DNA of 64,000 bases from Alistipes communis (GTDB taxonomy: Bacteria; Bacteroidota; Bacteroidia; Bacteroidales; Rikenellaceae): positions 1,364,001 to 1,428,000 of the forward strand of contig NZ_AP019735.1 in the NCBI RefSeq assembly GCF_006542665.1, given 5' to 3'. Both the position numbers and the translations under genes were made by a program. This document shows positions 57,388-64,000 of this stretch, one piece after another; the stretch's first letter is position 1, and each line of letters begins with the position of its first letter. Under the pieces are notes generated by a model. The model was given only the letters and a program-made list of their open reading frames with translations, was not told where the DNA came from and did not search any database.

Positions 57388-58785
57388 ATGTTTCCGGTCA
57401 AAACCTACGTTTCGCGCCGCGCCGAGTTGCGCGCGAAGACGGGCGGCGGGCTGATCCTGCTGCCGGGCAACCAGCCCTCAGCCAACAACTATCCCAACAA
57501 CGCCTACTATTTCCGTCAGGATTCGACGTTCCTCTACTATTTCGGCCTCGACCGGCCGTCGCTCGCGGGCGTCATCGACGCCGATACGGGCGAGGAGGTG
57601 CTTTTCGGCGACGATTTCACCGTCGACGACATCATCTGGACGGGGCCGCAGCCCACGCTGCGCGAAGAAGGCGCCCGCGCGGGCGTCGCCGACTGCCGCC
57701 CGCTGGCGGCGCTGGCCGACTATCTGGCCGCCGCGATCCGGCTCGGCCGCCGCATACACTACCTGCCGCCCTACCGCGGCGAAACGAAGCTGCAACTCTC
57801 GGCGCTGCTGGGGATCGCTCCTGCGCTGCTGCACGACTACAAGTCGGTCGACCTGATGTTCGCCGTCGCGGAGATGCGCGAGGTCAAGAGCGCCGAGGAG
57901 GTGGCGCAGATGGAGGATGCCTTCCACATCGGTTACGCCATGCACACCACCGCCATGCGGATGTGCCGCGCGGGCGTCGTCGAGCGCGAGATCGCCGGTG
58001 CGATCGAGGGCGTCGCCAAGTCGATGGGGCTCGGCGTGTCGTTCCCGTCGATCGTCTCGCAGCACGGCGAGACGCTGCACAACCTCAACTCGGAGGGGGT
58101 GCTCGCCGACGGACGGCTGCTGCTGGTCGATGCCGGCGGCGAGAACCTGATGAACTACTGCTCCGACCACACGCGCACCTACCCTGTCAGCGGCCGTTTC
58201 ACGGCGCAGCAGCGCGAGATCTACGACATCGTGCTGGCGTGCCACGACCACATCGCACGCATCGTGCGCCCGGGAATGATGTACATGCAGGAGGTACACC
58301 TCGAAGCCTACCGCAAGCTGGCCGAGGGGCTCGTCGGCGTGGGGCTGCTCAAAGGTTCGGCCGACGACGCTGTCGCCGCGGGCGCCATGTACCTCTTCAT
58401 GCCCCACGGACTGGGACACGGGTTGGGCATGGACGTGCACGACTGCGAAAACATCGGCGAGCGCAGTTTCGACTATTCGCTCGTGGCCGAGCGCGCCGCG
58501 CAGTCGGCTACCTGCCTCCACCGCGCCACGTGGCGTCTGCGCCCGGGGACGATCCTGAGCGACGAACCGGGCATCTACTTCATCCCGGCGCTCGTCGACA
58601 AGTGCGAAGCCGAAGGCAAGTTCCGCGGGATCGTCGACTACGACCTGCTGCGCAGCCGCTATCTCGATTTCGGCGGCATCCGCATCGAAGACGACCTGCT
58701 GGTGACCGACACCGGCTGCCGCATCCTCGGCGACCGTACGATCCCCGTGACGGTCGAAGAGCTGGAAGCCGTCGTCGGCCGGTAG
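57388..58785 (+). CDS. Aminopeptidase P family (Xaa-Pro aminopeptidase)
   Basis: 465 residues from ATG 57388. N-terminal creatinase-type domain (~1-165) and C-terminal 'pita-bread' catalytic domain. Metal ligands: Asp in LLVDAGGE, Asp in SDHTRTYPVSG, His in HGLGHGLGMDVHD, Glu in LSDEPGIYF and Glu in RIEDDLLVT, i.e. the five of the M24 family. It removes an N-terminal residue next to proline with two divalent metal ions, in the cytoplasm. Four bases before mqnB, so they are probably co-transcribed, with no functional link apparent. Confidence 0.95.
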   Translation: MFPVKTYVSRRAELRAKTGGGLILLPGNQPSANNYPNNAYYFRQDSTFLYYFGLDRPSLAGVIDADTGEEVLFGDDFTVDDIIWTGPQPTLREEGARAGVADCRPLAALADYLAAAIRLGRRIHYLPPYRGETKLQLSALLGIAPALLHDYKSVDLMFAVAEMREVKSAEEVAQMEDAFHIGYAMHTTAMRMCRAGVVEREIAGAIEGVAKSMGLGVSFPSIVSQHGETLHNLNSEGVLADGRLLLVDAGGENLMNYCSDHTRTYPVSGRFTAQQREIYDIVLACHDHIARIVRPGMMYMQEVHLEAYRKLAEGLVGVGLLKGSADDAVAAGAMYLFMPHGLGHGLGMDVHDCENIGERSFDYSLVAERAAQSATCLHRATWRLRPGTILSDEPGIYFIPALVDKCEAEGKFRGIVDYDLLRSRYLDFGGIRIEDDLLVTDTGCRILGDRTIPVTVEELEAVVGR

Positions 58786-58789
58786 ACGT

Positions 58790-59335
58790 ATGCGCACGGT
58801 CGTCCTCTTCCCCACGGCGGGCGAAGCCGAGGCTTTCCGGCGCCGCTGTCCCGGCGTCGCGTACCGCATCACGGGCGTAGGCCCTGCCGCTGCTGCCGCC
58901 GCGACGGCGCGTGCGATCGTCGACGAACGCCCCGATCTGCTGCTGCTGGCGGGCATCGCCGGCGTCTATCCCGCATCGGAGGTTGCCGTCGGCGAGGTCG
59001 TCGCCGTCGCCGAGGAGCGCGTGGAGGGATTGCCGGAACGGTACGCCGACGCCTATCGTCCGACGTTCGCTGTTCCGGGGCTGCGCACGGCGGTTTCTAA
59101 CAGCGTCGCACGCAGCGGGGCGGCACCTGCCGGAGCCGAGGTGGAGAACATGGAGGGGGCGGCGTTCTTCGCCGTCGCTGCGGCGCTGGGCGTACCGGCC
59201 GCCGAGGTGCGTGCCGTCTCCAACCGCGTGGGAGAACCCTTCGGCGTGTGGCGCGTAGCCGATGCCTGCGAGGCGCTGGCACGGGAGTTGGCGCTGCTCG
59301 TCGGCGAAATCGGATCCGTCTCTTCGCTGGATTGA
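58790..59335 (+). CDS. mqnB: Futalosine hydrolase
   Basis: 181 residues, shorter than most nucleosidases but complete. MTAN/PNP fold: 'RTVVLFPTAGEAEAF' start, 'ITGVGPAAAAAATARAI', 'LLLLAGIAGVYPASEVAVGEVV', 'AEVENMEGAAFFAVAAALGVPAAEVRAVSNRVG'. The ENMEGAA stretch is the ribose-binding Met-Glu motif of this family. MqnB cleaves futalosine to dehypoxanthinylfutalosine and hypoxanthine in the alternative menaquinone pathway; the nearby mqnD (59629) makes this assignment strong. Low residue diversity (many Ala) reflects the high GC. It starts 4 bases after the aminopeptidase stop. Confidence 0.88.
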   Translation: MRTVVLFPTAGEAEAFRRRCPGVAYRITGVGPAAAAAATARAIVDERPDLLLLAGIAGVYPASEVAVGEVVAVAEERVEGLPERYADAYRPTFAVPGLRTAVSNSVARSGAAPAGAEVENMEGAAFFAVAAALGVPAAEVRAVSNRVGEPFGVWRVADACEALARELALLVGEIGSVSSLD

Positions 59336-59405
59336 CTTCCCTTTCGCCGATCCGCCGGGGGTGTCGGAAAGGGGTGATAAACTTGAAATTCAAACCGATA
59401 GGCTT

Positions 59406-59636
59406 ATGAAAACATCTACCAAATGGATGATCGGCATCGCCGCCGCGCTGGTGCTCTTCTTCCTCCTGATTTTCTATTCGAGCGAGATCTACGTCTGGGC
59501 CATGGGCAAGATCACGACGCTCGTCATCTGGGCCGTGATCTTCCTGGCGGGCTTCCTGATCGGCCGTTTCGGCGGTCGGAGCAGGTCGGAGAAGGCGGTC
59601 ACGAAAAAACGGCTTTCGGCCGACGACGATGACTGA
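59406..59636 (+). CDS. Small single-gene membrane protein, unknown function
   Basis: 76 residues (MKTSTKWMIGIAAALVLFFLLIFY...). Two hydrophobic helices (~8-25 and ~36-55) are followed by a basic turn GRFGGRSRSEK and an acidic SADDDD tail. No recognised domain. An in-frame longer reading from 59262 lacks a membrane start and overlaps mqnB, so the ATG at 59406 is preferred. Its last 8 bases overlap the first bases of mqnD, which implies translational coupling. The role is unknown; the position suggests a link with menaquinone synthesis or its membrane use. Confidence 0.7.
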   Translation: MKTSTKWMIGIAAALVLFFLLIFYSSEIYVWAMGKITTLVIWAVIFLAGFLIGRFGGRSRSEKAVTKKRLSADDDD

Positions 59637-60447
59637 CCGGTTGCGCCTCCGTATTTCGCCCTGCCCCAACGATACGTTCATGTTCGAGGCGTTGCTCAAC
59701 GGTCGTATCCCGACGCAGGGCCTCGCGTTCGAGGTCGGATTCCAGGATATCGAGGAGCTGAACGAAGGCGTCTCGTCGCCTGACGGGCCCGATATTTCGA
59801 AGATCAGCTATGCCGTGCTGCCGGCCGTCGTCGACCGTTATGCGCTGCTCGACAGCGGATCGGCACTCGGACGGGGCAACGGGCAGTTGCTCGTGCGGCG
59901 CCGCGGCGACCGGTCGCCGATCCGGCGCGTAGCCATTCCGGGCGAACTCACTACGGCCAATGCCATGCTGCTGCGCTTTTTTCCCTCGATCGTCGACCGT
60001 ACGCCGGTGCTCTTTTCCGAGATCGCCGCAGCGGTCGAACGGGGTGCGTTCGATGCGGGCGTACTCATTCACGAAGGGCGTTTTACCTACGAGCGGCACA
60101 ATCTGGAACTGGTGGCCGATCTGGGAGCGTTGTGGGAGCGGCAGACGGGACTGCCGCTGCCGTTGGGCGGCATCGTGGCGAGTCGGGAACTGCCGGCGGA
60201 GGTGCGTCGCACCTTCGATCGGGTGTTGCACGACAGCATCGCCTACGCGCTCGAACACCCGACGGTGTCGCGGCCGTTCGTCAGGGAACACGCTCGTGAG
60301 TTGGACGACGAGGTGATCGACCGTCATATCGCGCTCTTCGTTAATCGCTATTCGCTTACATTGGGCGAGGAGGGGCGTCGGGCGGTGCGCGAACTGACCG
60401 GACTTCCCGATCTGCGGTTGGGCTGGGAACCCCTGCACGGGAGTTGA
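59629..60447 (+). CDS. mqnD: 1,4-dihydroxy-6-naphthoate synthase (MqnD)
   Basis: 272 residues. Starts LRLRISPCPNDTFMFEALLNG, the SPCPNDTF motif typical of MqnD, with 'KISYAVLPAVVDRYALLDSGSALGRGNGQLLV' next, and 'AVERGAFDAGVLIHEGRFTYE' and 'PLPLGGIVASREL' as the other conserved blocks. Periplasmic-binding-protein-like fold. It converts cyclic dehypoxanthinylfutalosine to 1,4-dihydroxy-6-naphthoate, the step after MqnC, in the cytoplasm. Overlaps the small membrane protein gene. The pair mqnB-mqnD shows that menaquinone is made by the futalosine route and not the classical Men route. Confidence 0.96.
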   Translation: MTDRLRLRISPCPNDTFMFEALLNGRIPTQGLAFEVGFQDIEELNEGVSSPDGPDISKISYAVLPAVVDRYALLDSGSALGRGNGQLLVRRRGDRSPIRRVAIPGELTTANAMLLRFFPSIVDRTPVLFSEIAAAVERGAFDAGVLIHEGRFTYERHNLELVADLGALWERQTGLPLPLGGIVASRELPAEVRRTFDRVLHDSIAYALEHPTVSRPFVREHARELDDEVIDRHIALFVNRYSLTLGEEGRRAVRELTGLPDLRLGWEPLHGS

Positions 60448-60480
60448 CCGACGCGGGCTTTCCGCCGCCGGAAACGGTTT

Positions 60481-60514
60481 TCACCCCTGCTGCGATACAT
60501 TGCAGCAGGGGTGA
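60481..60514. terminator. Hairpin between mqnD and the phosphopantetheinyl transferase gene
   Basis: tcacccctgctgc (60481-60493) pairs with gcagcaggggtga (60502-60514), 8-base loop; flanked by TTTT on the left. It lies between convergent genes. Its sequence is very close to the hairpin at 661-698. Confidence 0.65.
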
Positions 60515-60607
60515 TTTCGTGTGCGCCCGGTCCGGGTGCGTATGTTGCCGTCGATTTCCGGATCGGTCGCTGCATAGAGAAGGCGGTGCGGCGGATGTCG
60601 CTGCGGA

Positions 60608-61168
60608 TCAAAGGGTGTGGACGACGATCAGCCCTTCGCGCAATTCCAGCCGCATTGGGATCGGTTCGCCGCCGCGGACGCGGCCGACGACCTCGCCCGC
60701 CGCGAAGTCGATCCGTTCGATCGCGAGGTCGCGCAGCAGGTCGAGTCCGCGACGGCGGGCCAGCTTGTAGAGCGTCTCCTTGGCGCACCAGACCACGCCC
60801 GCCACGCGCGGATCGTCGCCGAGTGCGGCTTCGGCCGGAGTAAGGAAATGCGCCGCCGCGCGGGTGAAACGACGTGTCTCGGATTCGATGTCTACCGCAC
60901 AGGGGCGGTCGGAGATCACGACGGCCGCGTGCCCGCCCCCGTGCGAGACGCCGATATGGCGCGGATCGCCGATCAGCACGGGGCCGCCCGCGGCGTCGTA
61001 GCCGATCGGCACGGCACCCAGTTCGCGGTAGACGACGGCGCGCCATGTGAGGTATTCGGCCCGTCGGCGGGGCGGAAATGCGGCCGCAGCGGCCCAATCG
61101 GCATCGGTCACCTGCCCGCGAAGCGTGTCGGGCGAAGCCAGCGGGGCGAGGATGCAGCGGAGGGTCAT
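60608..61168 (-). CDS. 4'-phosphopantetheinyl transferase (Sfp/AcpT superfamily)
   Basis: 186 residues. The family motifs are 'HIGVSHGGGHAAVVIS' (substrate-binding), 'CAVDIESETRRF' with the magnesium-binding Asp and Glu, and 'WCAKETLYKLARRRGLDL' with the Glu and catalytic Lys. All are intact. It transfers the phosphopantetheine arm of CoA to an acyl- or peptidyl-carrier protein. Smaller than Sfp and typical of Bacteroidetes copies. 43 bases after gldE on the minus strand, so co-transcribed with it; the pairing is also seen in other Bacteroidetes to my memory. Confidence 0.93.
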   Translation of the reverse strand: MTLRCILAPLASPDTLRGQVTDADWAAAAAFPPRRRAEYLTWRAVVYRELGAVPIGYDAAGGPVLIGDPRHIGVSHGGGHAAVVISDRPCAVDIESETRRFTRAAAHFLTPAEAALGDDPRVAGVVWCAKETLYKLARRRGLDLLRDLAIERIDFAAGEVVGRVRGGEPIPMRLELREGLIVVHTL

Positions 61169-61211
61169 CTTTTCGGGATTGAGCGGGTTGGGGAATCCGG
61201 TGCGCGGCCGT

Positions 61212-62498
61212 CTATTCGGGCAGCGTCACCTGTACCTTGTCGATGCGTCGGCCTTCGATCGTGTGGGCCGTGAAACGGAGGTCGTGCGTGGTCACGACGT
61301 CGCCCTTTTTCAGAAAATCGCGCTTGATTTCGAGCATCAGTCCCGCCAGCGTCTCGGCCTCGCCCTTGACGTCGGCGAAGGTGTTTTCGGGCAGTTGCAG
61401 GATGCGTTCGAAGTCGCCGATGTGGGTCTTGCCGTCGAAGAGGTAGTTGCGGTCGTCGAGCTTGGTGTAGGCGCTTTCGACGGCGTCGCTCTCGTCCGAA
61501 ATCTCGCCGACGATCTCTTCGAGAATATCTTCGAGCGAGACGATGCCCAGCGTCGAACCGTATTCGTCGACCACGACGGCCATGTGTACCTTGTTCGACT
61601 GAAACTCTTCCAGCAGGTCGTTGATCTTCTTGTGTTCGGGCACGAAATAGGCTTTTCGCAACAGTTGTTGCCAGCCGAATTCGTCGCCGTTGTTGATGTA
61701 GGGCAGCAGATCCTTGACGTAGAGGATTCCCTTGATATTGTCCAGATCCTCGTCGCAGACCGGAATGCGCGAGAAGCCCGAAGCGATGATGCGTTCCTTG
61801 ACGCTCAGGTAGTTGTCGCCTATTCCGACGGCGACGACATCCACGCGGGGACGCATGATCTCCTGCACCTCGGTGTTGGCGAACTTGACGATGCCCGAGA
61901 GCATGTTGTGCTCCTCGGCCGAGGCGGTGGCGGTCATGTCGACGGCGTCGGCCAGCTCGTCGAGCGAAATCTCGTTGCGACGCGCGGCGTGTTCGCTGAT
62001 CGTGCTGCTCGTGCGGATCAGGATGTAGGCGAAGGGGCGCATCAGCCAGCGCATCAGCAGGATGGGGCGCGCTACCGTACGGGCGAACCGCAGGGGGCGG
62101 CTCTGGGCGAATACCTTGGGGATGATCTCGCCGAAAAGCAGCAGCAGGAAGGTGGCGATGACCGATTCGAAGAGAAAGCGCATGCCGGCCGAGCCGAACG
62201 TGAAGAGCAGGTTGATGATGCGTGCGGCCAGGATGACGATGCAGATGTTCACCAGATTGTTGACCACCAGAATCGTAGCGAGCAGTTGATCGACGTCGCC
62301 GAGCAGCCGCAGAATGGCGTCGTTCGAAGATTTTTCGGGATGTGCCTTGATGTCCCGTATGTCGTGCGGTGTGAGCGAGAAAAACGACGTCTCGGCGCCC
62401 GAAACGAGGGCCGAGACCGCCAGCAGGCACACCGCGACCGCTCCCGGCAGGAGCAGACCGATGTCTACGGGGTTGAGTGTGACCAGACTGCCTTCCAA
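61212..62498 (-). CDS. gldE: Gliding motility-associated protein GldE (CorC/HlyC-type)
   Basis: 428 residues. N-terminal DUF21/CNNM membrane domain with about four helices ('AVCLLAVSALVSGAETSFFSL', 'LFGEIIPKVFAQS'), then two CBS domains (~210-330; 'GFSRIPVCDEDLDNIKGILYVKDLL', 'MAVVVDEYGSTLGIVSLEDILEEIVGEI') and the C-terminal CorC_HlyC domain. The CBS pair and the EDILEEIVGEI motif are typical. GldE assists the gliding/type IX secretion lipoprotein GldD in Flavobacteria; in non-gliding gut species it is simply a CorC-like Mg2+/Co2+-related protein. Lies between ftsZ (upstream) and the phosphopantetheinyl transferase (downstream) on the minus strand. Confidence 0.92.
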   Translation of the reverse strand: MEGSLVTLNPVDIGLLLPGAVAVCLLAVSALVSGAETSFFSLTPHDIRDIKAHPEKSSNDAILRLLGDVDQLLATILVVNNLVNICIVILAARIINLLFTFGSAGMRFLFESVIATFLLLLFGEIIPKVFAQSRPLRFARTVARPILLMRWLMRPFAYILIRTSSTISEHAARRNEISLDELADAVDMTATASAEEHNMLSGIVKFANTEVQEIMRPRVDVVAVGIGDNYLSVKERIIASGFSRIPVCDEDLDNIKGILYVKDLLPYINNGDEFGWQQLLRKAYFVPEHKKINDLLEEFQSNKVHMAVVVDEYGSTLGIVSLEDILEEIVGEISDESDAVESAYTKLDDRNYLFDGKTHIGDFERILQLPENTFADVKGEAETLAGLMLEIKRDFLKKGDVVTTHDLRFTAHTIEGRRIDKVQVTLPE

Positions 62499-62535
62499 AT
62501 TCGTTTATTTTCGTTTTGCACTGCCTGCCGACGGA

Positions 62536-63849
62536 TCAGTCGAAGAGCGAGCCGCCCTTCTCCTGCGGAGGTTTCGCCGCGGCGTCGCCCTCCTCCTTGA
62601 GCACCTCCTTGCGGCTGGTCGAGGTCTCGACGATCAGCTCGGCCTTGCGCGTCCGGTAGGCCGGCACGGCCAGTTGCGCCTCGATGTTCTTGTAACGTGT
62701 CGGCCGTTCGCCCAGCATCACCTGCGTCATGGGCCGCAGCGTCGGCACGGGGCGCGGTTTGATCGGTTCGAGCACCGTGTTCTCTTCGCGGGGCTGCGCG
62801 GCGAGGATGTCGGCGGGCGGGACGACCGGTTTCGCGGCGCGCTCGATCGCCGCGCTGTCGAATCCCGTCGCCACGACGACCAGCTCGATGCGCCGCCCCA
62901 GCTGCGGTTTGACGCTCGTGCCCCAGATGATGTTGGCGTCGTGCACCGTGCCGTCGGGGGCCTGTACGCTGGCGTGCGACTGGATGTATTTCAGGATCTC
63001 CATCACCTCGTCCAGCGCCAGCGAATCGGCGTCGGAGGTCGAGATGTTCAGCAGGATGTTTTTCGCGCCCGATATGAGCGTATGGTCGAGCAGCGGCGAT
63101 TCGAGCGACGCGCGGGCCACCTCTGCGGCGCGGTGCTCGCCTTCGGCCGTAGCCACCGACATGTGGGCGCGGCCGCTGTCGCGCATCACCTTCGACACGT
63201 CGGCGAAGTCGACGTTGACCATGTCGCTTTCGACGGTGATGATCTCGGCGATGCCCTTGGCAGCTGATGCGAGGATGTCGTCGGCCTTGCCGAAGGCTTG
63301 TTTGAGCGAGAGGCGGCCGTACATCTCGACGATGTTCTCGTTGTTGATGACCAATAGCGAATCGACGTTGCGGCTCAGCTCCTCGATGCCCCGAAAGGCC
63401 TGTTCGTAGCGGATCTTGCCCTCGACGGCCAGCGGCGAGGTGACGATACCGACGGTGAGGATGCCCATTTCATGCGCCAGTTTGGCGATTACGGGCGATG
63501 CGCCCGTGCCCGTGCCGCCGCCCATACCGGCCGTCACGAAGAGCATCCGCGTGCCGGCCGCTTCGAGCCTGCGGCGGATGTCGTCGAGCGATTCGATGGC
63601 CGCCTTGCGTCCGTTTTCGGGATCGTTGCCCGCACCGAGACCTTCACGCCCCAGCTGCACCTTCTCCTCGACGGGACTGTTGTCCAACGCCTGTGCGTCG
63701 GTGTTGCAGACCATGAACCCGACGTCCTTGATGCCGAGGTTCCACATGTGGTTCACGGCGTTGCCGCCGGCACCGCCGACGCCCACCACCATGATTATCG
63801 AAGATTTATCTTTTGCCGCAGCAATTTCGTTCATCAGATCGTCACTCAT
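62536..63849 (-). CDS. ftsZ: Cell division protein FtsZ
   Basis: 437 residues. Tubulin-like GTPase: 'IIMVVGVGGAGGNAVNHMW' start, the tubulin signature loop GGGTGTGASPVIA at about 105-117, 'ILTVGIVTSPLAVEGKIRYEQA', 'INNENIVEMYG' and 'FADVSKVM'. The C-terminal ~120 residues are a long disordered linker ending in the short GGSLFD tail that normally binds FtsA. It polymerises to form the Z ring at midcell. Preceded on the minus strand, after 108 bases, by what looks like the end of ftsA. Complete. Confidence 0.98.
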   Translation of the reverse strand: MSDDLMNEIAAAKDKSSIIMVVGVGGAGGNAVNHMWNLGIKDVGFMVCNTDAQALDNSPVEEKVQLGREGLGAGNDPENGRKAAIESLDDIRRRLEAAGTRMLFVTAGMGGGTGTGASPVIAKLAHEMGILTVGIVTSPLAVEGKIRYEQAFRGIEELSRNVDSLLVINNENIVEMYGRLSLKQAFGKADDILASAAKGIAEIITVESDMVNVDFADVSKVMRDSGRAHMSVATAEGEHRAAEVARASLESPLLDHTLISGAKNILLNISTSDADSLALDEVMEILKYIQSHASVQAPDGTVHDANIIWGTSVKPQLGRRIELVVVATGFDSAAIERAAKPVVPPADILAAQPREENTVLEPIKPRPVPTLRPMTQVMLGERPTRYKNIEAQLAVPAYRTRKAELIVETSTSRKEVLKEEGDAAAKPPQEKGGSLFD

Positions 63850-63957
63850 AATTCCTTAACCTCTTTTTCGTCGGGCGTTCGTTCCGGTTGCCGGCCGGTT
63901 TTGTGTTTTCTCGTTCGTATTGTTTCGGCTTCCCGCCGCCTTGCCCGGTCGGGCGAC

Positions 63958-64000
63958 TCAGATTTCTTCGTCTTCCGATCCGGTGAAGAAGTCGTCCAGG
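63958..64000 (-). CDS. ftsA: C-terminal end of a probable FtsA
   Basis: Only the final ~14 codons are in the window, ending ..LDDFFTGSEDEEI and a TGA stop (63958-63960). Acidic, Phe-containing tails like this end Bacteroidetes FtsA proteins, and ftsA normally sits just before ftsZ, which is the case here. The rest of the gene is beyond the edge, so the call rests mostly on position. Confidence 0.5.
   Translation of the reverse strand, partial: LDDFFTGSEDEEI

Overview
The window looks like a chromosomal segment of an anaerobic Bacteroidales, most likely Alistipes or another Rikenellaceae. The signs are GC-rich coding DNA, many lipoproteins with an acidic stretch after the lipobox Cys, BACON-type domains, a PiT-type phosphate carrier, GldE, a futalosine-type menaquinone pathway, anaerobic ribonucleotide reductase, and upstream boxes of the Bacteroidetes type (TTTG, about 19-20 bases, then TAnnTTTG). 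The genus is inferred; there is no rRNA or other decisive marker. No insertion sequence, prophage, tRNA gene or CRISPR-Cas locus was found.

Layout. 1-7254: end of an SppA-type S49 protease, then a minus-strand run of a BACON lipoprotein, a PepSY-like protein, an LpqC-type esterase, an M13 metallopeptidase and pgk. 7255-8022: a structured non-coding region. 8023-11842: metG, ilvE and a GNAT acetyltransferase, with two parS-like palindromes. 11949-18428: a minus-strand cluster pheS, TPR protein, EnvC-like protein, ybeY, mnmG. 18501-23736: a plus-strand run of a patatin/barrel protein, HAD phosphatase, rdgB and a Ser-type sulfatase. 24107-29478: two related surface lipoproteins around rplY-pth. 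29794-33072: an ABC exporter pair and an endonuclease/phosphatase-fold enzyme. 33147-37430: fabI, then nrdD-nrdG behind a cobalamin riboswitch. 37909-44019: a third related lipoprotein, a DUF4924 protein, a PiT transporter and a PAQR protein. 44433-51095: a RelA/SpoT enzyme with a degenerate hydrolase site, a GH2 beta-galactosidase and a ROK kinase. 51401-53683: a visibly AT-richer AraC plus two hexapeptide acyltransferases, probably acquired. 54134-64000: polyprenyl synthase, U32 protease-family protein, BI-1 protein, aminopeptidase P, mqnB, a small membrane protein, mqnD, a phosphopantetheinyl transferase, gldE, ftsZ and the end of a probable ftsA.

How the parts fit. Much of the window is housekeeping: translation quality (metG, pheS, mnmG, ybeY, pth, rplY), envelope and division (EnvC, FtsZ, FtsA, GldE, FabI), anaerobic metabolism (nrdDG, menaquinone) and glycan use at the cell surface (GH2, ROK, sulfatase). 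The most unusual non-coding features are a family of about 73-bp tandem repeats whose flanks are conserved while the central 25 bases change yet stay self-complementary (40744-40900 and 53815-54022), with related single copies at 54039-54100 and 57312-57368; a B12 riboswitch with a plausible start-codon-sequestering stem ahead of nrdD; a perfect 16-bp parS palindrome beside mnmG; and nine-base C/G runs inside two of the three paralogous surface lipoprotein genes.
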